Assembly (NCBI GenBank): GCA_036264355.1
Contig: DATARD010000135.1
Location: 1-64,000, forward strand
Length of the DNA stretch: 64,000 nt
Source of the DNA: UBA5704 sp036264355
GTDB taxonomy: Bacteria > Acidobacteriota > Thermoanaerobaculia > Multivoradales > UBA5704
Reading direction: 5' to 3'
How positions within the stretch are numbered: the stretch's first letter is position 1; each line of letters begins with the position of its first letter. The notes below the pieces were generated by a model that searched no databases, had not been told where the DNA came from, and was given only the letters and a program-made list of their open reading frames with translations. A program made the position numbers and the translations under genes. Of the stretch, positions 33,337 to 42,607 are shown piece after piece.

Positions 33337-33452
33337 TGAACGTTCAGCCTCCACGAAGCGGGGACATGGTAGCCGAAAGTCCGCCGGGTGCGTCGTGCTT
33401 GATACAGCACCACCCGCGGCACCCACGGCCACACCCGCCTCTCCCCAGTCGT

Positions 33453-33515
33453 CACCCACGGATTTTGTGTTGCGACCCACGGGTTTTGTGTTGCGACCCG
33501 CCGGTTGTGTTGCAC
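33453..33515. repeat. 21-bp tandem repeat, three units
   Basis: CCCACGGATTTTGTGTTGCG, CCCACGGGTTTTGTGTTGCG and a degenerate CCCGCCGGTTGTGTTGCACG follow each other at 21-bp spacing in the gap between the dehydrogenase and the glycosyltransferase. Confidence 0.8.
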
Positions 33516-33597
33516 GACCGCCAGATCCCGGAGCGCGCTTCCCGGGTATTGGGCCGGGACCGGCCGGTGACGAGGCGCACGAGCCGGGTTCGGAGCC

Positions 33598-35628
33598 TCA
33601 CCCGGGGGTTTTCACGGCGGGTGAGCCGGCGCCCGCGGCGGGTGCCGTGGGTTTTTTGCTGGGCGAGCCGGCGCCCGCGGCGGGTGGCGCGGGAGCGGCG
33701 TTCCACGGGCCGGCCGTGGTCAGCGCGAACACCTCCGCGGCGCCGTCCGAATAGATCCTCCGGAAGCGTGCCCGGAACTCCGGATCGGTAGCCGGCAGGA
33801 ACACGCCGGAACCGTCGACGACGAGCATGGAGTCCGCGCCGAGGTCCCGCAGCTTCGCGGCGAGCGCCGCGGGATCGCGGGTCAGCGGCTGCACCAGCGC
33901 AAAGCGGCCGGGGCCGTTCCAATCCCCCAGCAGCTTTCCCTGCGCCAGGTAGACCATGTTCTCGGCGTGGAATGCATAGACCGTGTAGGCGCTCCCCCGG
34001 GTGCGGTTGAGGAAACGGACGGCGGGCCAGGTCGGCAGGCGCTCCGCGAGGTAGCGGTCGCGCGCGGCCGGCGTGGCCGGCACCGGTCCCTGCTGCACGA
34101 GCCGGTAGCCGGCGTAGAGCCAGCCGGGCAGGAGAACGATCACCGCCAAGGCCGCGGCATGACGCGGGCGGCTCCAGCGAGCGAGCCACGGCGCGGCCGA
34201 CACGGCGACCGCCAGGCCGAGCACCGGCAGCGCGACCACGAGATAGCGGGCGTCCGGCGTCAGGATGATGAAGAGCAGCGCATAGGCCAGCACGGCGGCC
34301 AGCAACCGGCGCACCCGCGGATCGCGCCAGGCTCCGACCGCGAGGAGGGGCAACGCCAGCAGATAGACCGGCGAATGCGGCGGCTGATACCCCACGTCGC
34401 GGCGTTCGAACACCACCGACCAGGGGATGCGGACGAAGGCGCCGAAGCGTTCGAGAAGGCTCCGGTGCACCTGCGGCCACCCCGCATCCCATACCGTCGG
34501 CGCGCCGAGCAAGCCGGCGAAGAACGGAAAAACCGGATTGCCCGTGTAGTAGATGATGCGGGCGTACCAGGGTCCCGCCACGGCTGCGGCGACGAGGAGC
34601 ACCAGCGCGCTGTTCGAGACCCGGCGCCACCGCGGCGAGGCGACCATGGCGAACAGCACGACCAGACCGATGAAGATCAGCCCCAGGTACTTGGTGCCCG
34701 CCGCCGCGCCGGCAAGCCCGGCGCTGAGGGCCAGCCAGCCGCGCGATTCCGCCTCCCGCCAGCGCTCCTGCGCGTACATCGCCGCGGTGGCGAAGAGCGC
34801 CAGCCCGGGCTCCAGGTAGGCCGTTCCCGACAGGTACACGGCGATCGGATTGCCCAGCCAGATCGCCGCCGCCAGCCAGCCGGCCCACCCTTTTCCGGTC
34901 GCCTTCCGCCCCCACCCGACCAGCAGCGCCGCCGCCGCCACCGTCGCCAGCAGCTCGACCCCGTGGACGGCGACGTCGTCCGCCAGCAGCAGCACCTCGG
35001 CGAAGACCAGCTCGCCGAGCTGCGGAAAGACCGGCACCCGCAGCTCCGGCAGGAACGGAACGCCGCCGGTACGGGCAAAGGCACGGGCAAAGGGAAGGTG
35101 GTACAGCGTCTCGTCGAACGCCGTCGGAGGATAGAAGGAGAGCGCGAGGAGCGGCGCCAGCACGACCGCGAGCCCGAGCAAGCTCAGCAGGCGCCGGCGG
35201 CGTCCCTCTCCAGCCCAGAAAGACCGGGCGCCTTGCACGATCTCCCGCCAGACCCCGAGGCCGGCGACGTGGGCTCCAACCAGGACGGCGAGCAGCGGAC
35301 CACGCGAGAGGAGACCGGCGAAGCCCAGCAGAAGACCCAGGCTGCCCCAGATCCCCAGCCCCACTGCCACGGCCACGCCGAAAACACCGAAGCCCCCCCA
35401 GGCGTCCCCATCTCCTCCCTCCTCCTCGCCGGGCAGCCAGCGGGTGATCAGCCGCCCCGTCACATAGACGGTGGCCGTCAGAAAAAGCAGGGCCAGCAGA
35501 TGGAACGACAGAAAAGCCGCGGCGGGGGCGAGCTCGGTCAAGGCCCAGAGAGTCTCACAGCCGGAGGGGAGAGGCAACCGCCGGCAGCGTCCTACCACAT
35601 CTTGTGGTCCGCATCCAAGACTTCCCAA
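33598..35628 (-). CDS. Polytopic membrane glycosyltransferase-like protein (GT-C fold)
   Basis: Up to 676 aa with about twelve hydrophobic segments, for example FLSFHLLALLFLTATVYVTG and LAVVLAPLLALSFYPP. Between them are loops typical of Dol-P-mannosyl/ArnT-like transferases: FYPPTAFDETLYHLPFARA carries the acidic residues of the first large loop, followed by GTAYLEPGLALFATAAM and GTKYLGLIF. The C-terminal soluble part (residues 540-650) holds YTVYAFHAENMVYLAQG. These enzymes move a sugar from a lipid carrier to a glycan or lipid acceptor on the outer face of the inner membrane; the substrate is unknown. The last 30 residues are a low-complexity duplication (AAGAGSP twice). The start is uncertain: ATG at 35628 or TTG at 35541. 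It diverges from smc. Confidence 0.7.
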   Translation of the reverse strand: MGSLGCGPQDVVGRCRRLPLPSGCETLWALTELAPAAAFLSFHLLALLFLTATVYVTGRLITRWLPGEEEGGDGDAWGGFGVFGVAVAVGLGIWGSLGLLLGFAGLLSRGPLLAVLVGAHVAGLGVWREIVQGARSFWAGEGRRRRLLSLLGLAVVLAPLLALSFYPPTAFDETLYHLPFARAFARTGGVPFLPELRVPVFPQLGELVFAEVLLLADDVAVHGVELLATVAAAALLVGWGRKATGKGWAGWLAAAIWLGNPIAVYLSGTAYLEPGLALFATAAMYAQERWREAESRGWLALSAGLAGAAAGTKYLGLIFIGLVVLFAMVASPRWRRVSNSALVLLVAAAVAGPWYARIIYYTGNPVFPFFAGLLGAPTVWDAGWPQVHRSLLERFGAFVRIPWSVVFERRDVGYQPPHSPVYLLALPLLAVGAWRDPRVRRLLAAVLAYALLFIILTPDARYLVVALPVLGLAVAVSAAPWLARWSRPRHAAALAVIVLLPGWLYAGYRLVQQGPVPATPAARDRYLAERLPTWPAVRFLNRTRGSAYTVYAFHAENMVYLAQGKLLGDWNGPGRFALVQPLTRDPAALAAKLRDLGADSMLVVDGSGVFLPATDPEFRARFRRIYSDGAAEVFALTTAGPWNAAPAPPAAGAGSPSKKPTAPAAGAGSPAVKTPG

Positions 35629-35681
35629 GCGCTGGGGTTCGAGTTAGGATTCTCAGGACCTGACGGAGGCACTCCACGCAG

Positions 35682-38600
35682 ATGCTCAAAGTCGAACGTC
35701 TCGAGATCTCAGGCTTCAAATCCTTCGTCGATCCGGTGACCGTCGAGTTCGCGGGCGGTGTCACCGGCATCGTCGGCCCCAACGGCTGCGGCAAGAGCAA
35801 CCTCTCCGAGGCCATGACCTGGGTCCTCGGCGAGCAGAGCGCCAAGACGCTCCGCGGCGGCACCATGGAAGATGTCATCTTCAATGGCTCCGAGCAGCGC
35901 AAGCCGCTGGGGATGGCCGAATGCAACCTCGTCCTGCGCACCGAGACCGGCTTCCCGCACTCGGAAGACGGCCGGATCTCCATCTGCCGCCGGGTCTTCC
36001 GCGGCGGCGAGAGCCAGTACCGGTTGAACGGCAAGCTGGTCCGCCTGAAGGAGATCAAGGACCTGCTGATGGACACCGGCCTGGGCATCCGCGCCTATTC
36101 GGTGATCGAGCAGGGGAAGATCGGCATGATCCTCTCCGGCAAGCCGCAGGAGCGCCGCAAGCTCATCGAGGAGGCGGCCGGCATCACGCGCTACAAGGCG
36201 CGCAAGAGCATCGCCGAAGTGAAGCTCCAGGAGGCGACCGCCAACCTCCTGCGCATCGACGACGTGGTCTCCGAGGTCGAGCGCGCCCTGCGCTCCCTGA
36301 AGCGGCAGGCCGGCGCCGCGCGCCGCTATCAAGAGAAGGAAGTGGAGTACCGGCAGCTCCTGGAGATGGTCCTCCTCGGCCGCTGGTCCTCGCTCTTCGC
36401 GCGTCTCGCCGACCTCAAGGGGAAGATCGAGGAGGCGAGCACCCGCGAAGCCGGCCTCGCCGCCGACCTGCACCGCGACGAGGCGGCGCTCGCCGCCGGC
36501 CGCGAGCGCCTCGACGAGCTGGCCCGCAAGGTCGCCGAGCGCCACCAGCGGGTGGCCGAGCTGGCCGCCACCATCGAAGGGCGGCAGGAGTTCCTGAAGG
36601 CCAACCGGCAGACCGTGCAGGAGATCGGCGAGCGGGCGGCGCAGGGGCGCGGCCTCGCCGAGCGCCGCGAGCAGGAGATCCAGGGCTACCTCGACACCCT
36701 CGCCCTGCTCGACGAACGGCGGCAGGAGCTCGCCGCCGAGCGCCAGCAGGCGGCCCTCGCCGTCGACCAGGACGATCAGCAGATCGCCGCCGCCGAGCGC
36801 GACCTGCAACAGGTGGCGGCGCGCGTCGACGGGATGCGCGGCGAGCTGCTGCGCGCCGTCGACGAGATCAACGGCCACCGCCAGCGCGCCCAGCAGGCGC
36901 AGATGGAGCTGGAACGCGGCAACTTCCGCCGCCACCATCTCGATCAGGAGTCGGCGCAGAAGACCCACGAGCTGAAGCAGGCCGCCGAAGCCCTGGAGAT
37001 GGCGCAGAGCAAGGTGGCGGCCACCGACGAGGCGCTCGACCGCAAGACCGGCGAGCAGGAGAAAGTCGGCACCGCGCTCGAAACCACCATGCGGCGGGAG
37101 GCCGAGGCGACCGAGCGCAAGCGCGGCCTCGAAGACCAGCTCTCCGGCGCCCGCCAGCGCCACCGCATCCTCTCCGAGCTGTCGCGCGCCCACGCCCAGC
37201 GCCGCGCCGCCCTGGAGAAGGCGCTCGCCGCGGCGGGCATCCCCTCCCCCACCTTCCTCGCCGGGCAGGCGCACGCCCTCGAAGGATGGGAGCGGAGCCT
37301 CGACATCTATCTCGGCGGCCTCGCCGACGCCGTCATCCTCGATCCCGGCCAGAGCGCGCTCGACCTCGCCCGCGGCCTCGCCGGCCGCTCCGCCGCCGTC
37401 GTCATCGAGCGCCGGCCCGGGGACCTCGACACCGTCCACCCCATGGTGGATGACGCGGCGGTCGTCCTCTCCCTCGGCGAGGCGCTCGGCCTGCCCGAAG
37501 AGCTGGCCACCGCGCTGCCACCGGCTTTCCTGGTGCGCACCGCCGAAGACGCCGAGCGCCTCGCCCGCAGCCATCCCGGTTTCGCGTTCCTCAGCCGCGA
37601 AGGGGTCTGGGTGCAGGCCGGCACCTTCCACGTCGAAGGCGAGGTGGCGACCCCGGGCGTCCTGGAGCGCGAAAGCGAGCTGGCGAGCCTCGCCAGGAGC
37701 ATCCCGCAGCTCGAGCAGCAGATCCGTGAGGTCACCGCCGACCTCGAACGGCTGGTCGCCGAGCGCGCCGCCCTCGCCAAGGAGTCGAACCGCCTCCAGG
37801 GCGAGATCGGCCAGCTCCGCCAGGAGCTCGCCGTCGGCCGCGCCCGCCAGGAAGACCTCGCCGCCCGCCACCGCCGCCTCACCGCCGAACGCGACACGCT
37901 GGCCGGCGAGCAGGAAGCCATCGCCCGCGAATTGCAGCGCGTCGACGAGCGGCGGCGGCAGATCCAGGAAGAGCTGGCCGCCGCCGAAGAGCGCAACGCC
38001 GCCCTCCAGGAAGGCTTCGACCGCGCCCAGGCCGAGCTCGAAGCCGCCAAGACCGAGCGCGAAGCCCTGCGCACCGCGAGCGCCGGCCGCCGCGGCCGCC
38101 TCGCCCTCCTCGACGAGCGCCTGGAATCGCACGACCGCGAGCAGAACCGCGTGCGCGGCGAGATCGAGCGCGGCCACAAGCAGGTCGCCCTGTGGCGCGA
38201 GGACGCCGACAAGCTGGCCGTCCGCCGCACCGAGCTCGAAGCCGCCATCGGCAAGGCCGAGCACGATCTGCAACACGCCCTGGAGCACCGCGCCACCGCC
38301 GAGGAAGGCGTGCTCGGCGAGCAGGACCGGCTCGACCGGCTGCGCGACGAGGTCCGCGCCCTCGAAGAGCGGATCGCCGGCAGCCGCGAAGGCCGCGACA
38401 GCGTGCGCACCGAGATCGAAGAGCACCGCGTCGCCCACGCCGGCCTGCGCCAGGACCGCGAGCACCTCGCCCTCACCTTCCAGGAGCACTTCGAGAAGAC
38501 CCTCCCTGAAGCGCCGGACGAGCCACTCGACGACCTCGCCGAGCAGGAGGCCGAGCTGGCGCGCTGCAAGGCCGCCCTGGAGCGCCTCGGACCGGTCAAC

Positions 38601-39215
38601 GTCCTCGCCGTCCAGGAGCACGACGAGCAGGAGGAGCGCTTCAAGTTCCTCACCGAGCAGCGCGCCGACGTCGCCAACTCGGTGGACAGCCTGCGCAAGA
38701 CCATCAAGGAGATCAACGAGGCCTCCGCCGAGCGTTTCAACGAGACCTTCCGCGAGGTCAACAAAGCCTTCGGCGAGACCTTCGCCCGCCTCTTCCGCGG
38801 CGGCGAAGCCGAGATGCGCCTCCTCGACGAGACCGATCCCCTGGAAAGCGGCATCGAAATCCTCGCCCGTCCCCCGGGCAAGCGGCTGCAGAACCTGATG
38901 CTCATGTCGGGCGGCGAAAAGGCGTTGACCGCCATCGCCCTCCTCTTCGCCCTCTTCCGCAGCAAGCCATCGCCCTTCTGCATCCTCGACGAGGTCGACG
39001 CGCCGCTCGACGACGTCAACACCACCCGCTTCGTGGACGTCCTGCGCGAGATGTCGTCGAACACCCAGTTCATCGTCATCACCCACAACAAGCTCACCAT
39101 GGAAGTCGCCGGCACCCTCTACGGCGTCACCATGGAAGAGAAGGGCGTCTCGAAGCTGGTCTCGGTGGAGATGGAAGAGGTCCAACCCGAAGAGAGGCGG
39201 CGGGCGACGGCGTAG
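35682..39215 (+). CDS. smc: Chromosome segregation protein SMC
   Basis: 1,177 aa, the normal length for bacterial SMC. N-terminal head: LKVERLEISGFKSFVDPV, Walker A GPNGCGKS at 32-39, then VIEQGKIGMILSGKP. Long coiled coils run from about 165 to 500 and 665 to 1000, rich in Glu, Arg, Gln and Ala. The hinge lies around 520-650. C-terminal head: ABC signature LMSGGEKAL near 1076 and Walker B CILDEVDAPLDD near 1099. It forms the ATP-driven ring that loads on DNA with ScpA and ScpB and compacts and segregates chromosomes. ScpAB genes are not in the window. A weak -10 box TAGGAT sits at 35645-35650. This housekeeping gene marks chromosomal backbone between the accessory blocks. Confidence 0.98.
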   Translation: MLKVERLEISGFKSFVDPVTVEFAGGVTGIVGPNGCGKSNLSEAMTWVLGEQSAKTLRGGTMEDVIFNGSEQRKPLGMAECNLVLRTETGFPHSEDGRISICRRVFRGGESQYRLNGKLVRLKEIKDLLMDTGLGIRAYSVIEQGKIGMILSGKPQERRKLIEEAAGITRYKARKSIAEVKLQEATANLLRIDDVVSEVERALRSLKRQAGAARRYQEKEVEYRQLLEMVLLGRWSSLFARLADLKGKIEEASTREAGLAADLHRDEAALAAGRERLDELARKVAERHQRVAELAATIEGRQEFLKANRQTVQEIGERAAQGRGLAERREQEIQGYLDTLALLDERRQELAAERQQAALAVDQDDQQIAAAERDLQQVAARVDGMRGELLRAVDEINGHRQRAQQAQMELERGNFRRHHLDQESAQKTHELKQAAEALEMAQSKVAATDEALDRKTGEQEKVGTALETTMRREAEATERKRGLEDQLSGARQRHRILSELSRAHAQRRAALEKALAAAGIPSPTFLAGQAHALEGWERSLDIYLGGLADAVILDPGQSALDLARGLAGRSAAVVIERRPGDLDTVHPMVDDAAVVLSLGEALGLPEELATALPPAFLVRTAEDAERLARSHPGFAFLSREGVWVQAGTFHVEGEVATPGVLERESELASLARSIPQLEQQIREVTADLERLVAERAALAKESNRLQGEIGQLRQELAVGRARQEDLAARHRRLTAERDTLAGEQEAIARELQRVDERRRQIQEELAAAEERNAALQEGFDRAQAELEAAKTEREALRTASAGRRGRLALLDERLESHDREQNRVRGEIERGHKQVALWREDADKLAVRRTELEAAIGKAEHDLQHALEHRATAEEGVLGEQDRLDRLRDEVRALEERIAGSREGRDSVRTEIEEHRVAHAGLRQDREHLALTFQEHFEKTLPEAPDEPLDDLAEQEAELARCKAALERLGPVNVLAVQEHDEQEERFKFLTEQRADVANSVDSLRKTIKEINEASAERFNETFREVNKAFGETFARLFRGGEAEMRLLDETDPLESGIEILARPPGKRLQNLMLMSGGEKALTAIALLFALFRSKPSPFCILDEVDAPLDDVNTTRFVDVLREMSSNTQFIVITHNKLTMEVAGTLYGVTMEEKGVSKLVSVEMEEVQPEERRRATA

Positions 39216-39313
39216 GACCGGCCCACAAAGAAATCAAAAAGACCTCCCCATCCGGCCTCCGAAGAGTTAGACTTAAGGGGTAGAAGCTTTTAGTGGCTTC
39301 AGGAGGACGCGCA

Positions 39314-40570
39314 ATGAAATCGCAGACGCTCCAAGGATGGGTAGCCGCCTCGCTGGCCCTTCTCGCACTGCCGGCATTCGGTGCGGTCGCGCCGCAGGGA
39401 CACGAGCTTCAGGTCAACAGCCGGACCGACTTCCGGCAGCAGAACCCAGTCGCGGAGTTCGCTCCCGGTGGGCGCGCTCTGGTGGCTTGGGAGAACGACC
39501 AGAAGGGCCTGCGCGGCCAGTTTATGAATGCGGACGGAACTCCGTCCGGCGCCGAGCTGACCCTCGCGGCCAACGATCCGTGGTCCGGCGGCTCGGAAGA
39601 GCAGAAGCTGGGGACCCGCCGCGAGCCCTCCCTGGCGTTCCTGGCGGGCGGTGGATTCCTCCTCGCCTGGACCGAAGGGCTGGAAGACGTGCAGAGCTCG
39701 CCGTTCATCGAGACCCGCACCGTCCTCAGTCAGAACGTCTTCCTGCAGCGCTTCGACGCCAACGGCAATCCGGCTGGTACGCGCCTGCGCGTCAACAGCG
39801 CGACCGCCGCCTTCCAGCATTCGCCACAACTGATCCCGCGCGGCAAGGGCGACCTGCTGGTCACCTGGCAGAGCGATGACGGCGGCATCTTCGTCCGCAC
39901 CGTGAGCGCCACCGGCGCCCTCACCGGCAACCAGATCCGGATCAACGACGCCACCGCCGGCGCCCACCCCGTCGGCGCTGCGAGCGCTCTGGGCACCGAG
40001 CTCGTCGCCTGGGAGGCCTCGGACGGCACCGACGTCGGAATCTTCGCCCGCATCGTCGACCCTGCCGGCCAGGGGATCGGTCCTGTCTTCCGCGTCAACT
40101 CCACCACCAAGGGGCGCCAGCGCCGGCCGGCTGTCGCCTCCGCCACGGACGGCAGCTACCTGGTGGCCTGGCAGGGCGACCTCACCGACGGCAGGCAGTC
40201 TCGCATCTTCGCCCAGGCCGTGGGCTCCCGCGGCGGCCTGGTCGGTCCGCAGCTCACCCTCGCCAAGGGGGTTGGCTATGATGTCGCCCAGATCGCACCC
40301 GCTCTGGCCCCCACTCCGGGCGGCCACTACCTGCTGAGCTGGCTCGGCTGGCCCTCCGACGGCTCCCCGGCGTTCGGGATGGCAGCGGTGGAGATCGACG
40401 TCCTCGGGAACATGGTCGGAGCCCCGGCCTGGATCACCGAGCACCGCGTCCAGAACAACTTTCGCCGGACCTCGATCGGCGCCAATGGCACCGGAAGCTA
40501 CCTGCTCTCCTGGGAGAGCTACGCGAACGGCGCCCAGGTCATCGACGCCCGCCGCCTCGGCGCCAACTGA
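39314..40570 (+). CDS. Secreted protein with repeated WD/propeller-like strands, function unknown
   Basis: 418 aa starting at ATG 39314, set by a perfect AGGAGG eight bases upstream; an in-frame start 21 bp earlier lacks this site. Residues 1-25 are a signal peptide (MKSQTLQGW, then VAASLALLALPAFGA). The mature part has about seven repeats of roughly 50 residues following the plan ...LVAWE...G..G.FAR..D..G.....F.VN (for example DLLVTWQSDDGGIFVRTV, TELVAWEASDGTDVGIFAR, SYLVAWQGDLTDGRQSRIF). This resembles a beta-propeller with sialidase-like or YVTN-like blades. No catalytic residues are recognised. It is probably periplasmic or extracellular. It follows smc after 98 bp with its own ribosome-binding site. 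Confidence 0.7.
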   Translation: MKSQTLQGWVAASLALLALPAFGAVAPQGHELQVNSRTDFRQQNPVAEFAPGGRALVAWENDQKGLRGQFMNADGTPSGAELTLAANDPWSGGSEEQKLGTRREPSLAFLAGGGFLLAWTEGLEDVQSSPFIETRTVLSQNVFLQRFDANGNPAGTRLRVNSATAAFQHSPQLIPRGKGDLLVTWQSDDGGIFVRTVSATGALTGNQIRINDATAGAHPVGAASALGTELVAWEASDGTDVGIFARIVDPAGQGIGPVFRVNSTTKGRQRRPAVASATDGSYLVAWQGDLTDGRQSRIFAQAVGSRGGLVGPQLTLAKGVGYDVAQIAPALAPTPGGHYLLSWLGWPSDGSPAFGMAAVEIDVLGNMVGAPAWITEHRVQNNFRRTSIGANGTGSYLLSWESYANGAQVIDARRLGAN

Positions 40571-40613
40571 CCCCTCCGCTCGCCGGGCTGCTGCGGACCT
40601 GCGGCCCGGCGAG

Positions 40614-40619
40614 TATGAT
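40614..40619 (+). promoter_or_regulatory. -10 box TATGAT, leaderless arrangement
   Basis: TATGAT ends seven bases before the ATG of the DinB-like gene, and no Shine-Dalgarno sequence is present, so the transcript would start at or very near the start codon. Confidence 0.4.
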
Positions 40620-40625
40620 CTCCAC

Positions 40626-41144
40626 ATGCCATCCCGCTGGACCGACCGCACCTTCCGGTTCGACATGCCGGAGCATCTCTTCCCCACCGTCATCGAGCGC
40701 CTCCGCGGCACGCCCGCCCGCATTGAGGACAAAGTCCGGGACCTGCCCGCCGCCCTCCTCACCCACCGCGACGGCGACGCCTGGTCGATCCAGGAGCACA
40801 TCGGGCACCTGCTGGACCTCGACGAGATCCACAGCGCCCGCCTGGACGACTTCCTGGCCGGAGCCGAAGTCCTGCGCGCCGCCGACATCACCAACCGGAA
40901 GACCTGGGAAGCGCACTACAACAACCATCCTCTCACTGACCTCCTGGCCAGCTTCCGCCGCGAGCGCAACCGCTTCGTCGCCCGGCTCGACGCCTGGGAC
41001 CCGGACCTGCTCGCCATCACCGCCCGCCATCCGCGCCTGCACCAACCCATGCGGGTAATCGACATGGCCCTCTTCACCGCCGAGCACGACGACCACCACC
41101 TGGCCCGGATGACCGAGATCGCCCGGAAGCTGAGTCAAGGCTGA
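40626..41144 (+). CDS. DinB-like (DinB_2 superfamily) protein
   Basis: 172 aa from the ATG at 40626. It shows the four-helix DinB/YfiT pattern with metal-binding histidines: SIQEHIGHLLDLDEIH (helix 2 His), then HYNNHPLTDLL, and FTAEHDDHHLARMTEI at the C-terminus. Members are metal-dependent and include bacillithiol, mycothiol or glutathione S-transferases and unknown hydrolases; the specific thiol or substrate cannot be read here. The start codon lies seven bases downstream of a TATGAT box, so translation may be leaderless. A longer frame beginning at 40485 lies inside the preceding gene and is rejected. Confidence 0.8.
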   Translation: MPSRWTDRTFRFDMPEHLFPTVIERLRGTPARIEDKVRDLPAALLTHRDGDAWSIQEHIGHLLDLDEIHSARLDDFLAGAEVLRAADITNRKTWEAHYNNHPLTDLLASFRRERNRFVARLDAWDPDLLAITARHPRLHQPMRVIDMALFTAEHDDHHLARMTEIARKLSQG

Positions 41145-41170
41145 GCCGTGAGCAGGGCCTGAGATTTCCA

Positions 41171-41200
41171 TTGCGCGGTCAGGGGTCTGTACCCTACAAT
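41171..41200 (+). promoter_or_regulatory. Promoter of tRNA-Thr
   Basis: TTGCGC (41171-41176) and TACAAT (41195-41200) are separated by 18 bp and lie 40 bp upstream of the tRNA. The intervening sequence has GGGGAAGTCCTTTCCCC, a short hairpin in the 5' leader. Confidence 0.6.
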
Positions 41201-41239
41201 ACGCGTCGCTTCGGGGAAGTCCTTTCCCCGTCCGCCAAG

Positions 41240-41313
41240 CCGACGTAGCTCAGCGGTAGAGCAGCTGATTCGTAATCAGCAGGTCCCCGGTTCAAATCCG
41301 GGCGTCGGCTCCA
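41240..41313 (+). tRNA. tRNA-Thr (anticodon CGT)
   Basis: 74 nt with encoded CCA. The acceptor stem GCCGACG pairs with CGTCGGC at 41303-41309. The D arm is GCTCAGCGGTAGAGC, the anticodon arm GCTGATTCGTAATCAGC with anticodon CGT, and the T arm has GGTTCAAATCC. The CGT anticodon reads ACG threonine codons. Its 3' end borders the mobile-element-like island, and tRNA 3' ends are common integration sites. No second copy of the 3' end was found in the window. Confidence 0.97.
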
Positions 41314-41555
41314 GCCGTAAATTCCTCAAACTAAACAAGTTGCGACTTTGCCGACCGCTCATCGCGGCCCGGTAGTTTCCGGTAGCGCGTCAAGTCCGTG
41401 TCAAGTGTTGCGTTGCTGTCGCCCTTCGCCAGGGGCGGCGCTCGCCGTCGTTCGAGCCGATCGTCCGGGTGTGCCGGATGGCCGGAAAGCAAAACGGGCT
41501 CGGCAGGAGCGCCAACTCCTACCGAGCCCTTCCCCAGCAAGGGAGTCAGATTCCC

Positions 41556-42359
41556 ATGCCAGAGCTCTATCCCATCCCACCACCCCCATCCCCCGACCAG
41601 GAGGCCCTCCGGGAGCTATGCGCCCGCTGGGCCTCTTCCTTGGTCCCGACATTAGACCCCGACGCCCTCGCTTTTGTTGAGGACGTCCGCCAACGGATCG
41701 ACTCGATCCGCGAGCGCGGCCTGGTCCTCTGGAAGCAACTCGAAGCCCTGGAGGTCGAGTGGCAGAAGGTGGCCGAGGACTGCGAGGTCGCCGCCGGCTG
41801 CACGGCGAGCGAGGCCGATTACGAGGTCGCCCATCGTCACCCGCTACACCACCTCGCGTACTGCGTCGGTCCTTGGGTCTCCCTGGGGGCGACCGGCGTA
41901 CCGGTCGATGATCGGGATCGCTCTGGCCAGCCAAGCCGTGGCCTCTGGTGGTCAGAGGGCCTCGAACAAGATCTTCAGGACGCCCTGAGCAAGCCGACAG
42001 CCGCGACGGTCGAGAGGCTCCAGGAGCGACTCATGGACACCGCGACGCGGCGAGATTTCCCGGAGTGGCTGTCGGGCTTGGGTCTGGTCCTCGATTGGCC
42101 GGCGCAGAGACTCGCGGCCAATGCCTACATCATGGGTAAACGGCTACGAGCCGTCAAACCAGCATTTCAAGAGGCTGCGGATCTTAAGGTCTTCGACTAC
42201 ACGCACGTCATCGTCCTGGAGTTGCTGACCCTGGTAGACGAGCCCCACGAAATCGCTGAGGCCGCCCACCAGCTCCTCGACGTCGAAGGCTTCCCCCCTG
42301 AGGCCCGCGCTCACTACGCGGCCATCTTCTTCCCTGGAGAGGAGGACGCCCGTGCCTGA
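41556..42359 (+). CDS. Hypothetical protein, first gene of the island
   Basis: 267 aa from the ATG at 41556, chosen for AAGGGAG upstream and because the preceding in-frame residues look non-coding. The N-terminus is Pro-rich (MPELYPIPPPPSPDQEALRE). The rest is alpha-helical and acidic, with a CEVAAGCTASEADYE segment and a HPLHHLAYCVGPW segment, and ends PEARAHYAAIFFPGEEDARA. No family was recognised. Its end overlaps the next gene by 8 bp, indicating co-transcription with the excisionase-like gene. It lies 243 bp from the tRNA, where an integrase might be expected, but no catalytic tyrosine-recombinase motif (R..H.R..Y) was seen. Confidence 0.55.
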   Translation: MPELYPIPPPPSPDQEALRELCARWASSLVPTLDPDALAFVEDVRQRIDSIRERGLVLWKQLEALEVEWQKVAEDCEVAAGCTASEADYEVAHRHPLHHLAYCVGPWVSLGATGVPVDDRDRSGQPSRGLWWSEGLEQDLQDALSKPTAATVERLQERLMDTATRRDFPEWLSGLGLVLDWPAQRLAANAYIMGKRLRAVKPAFQEAADLKVFDYTHVIVLELLTLVDEPHEIAEAAHQLLDVEGFPPEARAHYAAIFFPGEEDARA

Positions 42360-42607
42360 GTTTGGCCCGGACACGGTGCGTGGCATCCCCCGGTATCTCA
42401 GCCGGCGGGAGGTGCTCGAAATCCTCGGCATCTCGGAGAGCAGCTTGAAGCGAGCCGTCCGCGGCGGGTATGTGCCCCGGCCGGTCACTCTCGGGAGCGG
42501 CCGGGTCGGCTGGCGGACGGATCCGGCGCTGGCAGGACGAGCTCGAAGAGCAGTACACCGACAAACCCGCCCGCCGCCGCGGGCAGAAAGGACGTCGCCA
42601 TGTCTGA
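42352..42607 (+). pseudogene. AlpA/excisionase-like HTH gene with a +1 frameshift
   Basis: Begins at GTG 42352, overlapping the upstream stop by 8 bp. The first 65 residues match the AlpA winged-HTH pattern: YLSRREVLEILGISESSLKR, AVRGGYVPRPVTLGSGRVGW. After WRTDPA the frame drifts into Arg/Pro-rich nonsense. Skipping one C (GCG-C-TGG near 42526) restores a sensible acidic and then basic tail, WQDELEEQYTDKPARRRGQK, ending at TGA 42605-42607, which overlaps the next ATG. Excisionase-like proteins bind DNA and regulate excision or early genes of integrated elements. Either the gene is decayed, the assembly has an extra base, or the shift is programmed. Confidence 0.55.

Noticed and set aside
35709..39185. 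Minus-strand open frame of about 1,158 codons opposite smc
   Set aside because: Antisense shadow of a GC-rich coiled-coil gene; the plus strand has all SMC head motifs.
41331..41555. Integrase C-terminus next to the tRNA
   Set aside because: A short minus-strand frame exists but no R..H.R..Y recombinase residues can be read. The region is left unannotated.
41314..41555. Additional gene between the tRNA and the first island gene
   Set aside because: No frame with a convincing start, ribosome-binding site or motif.
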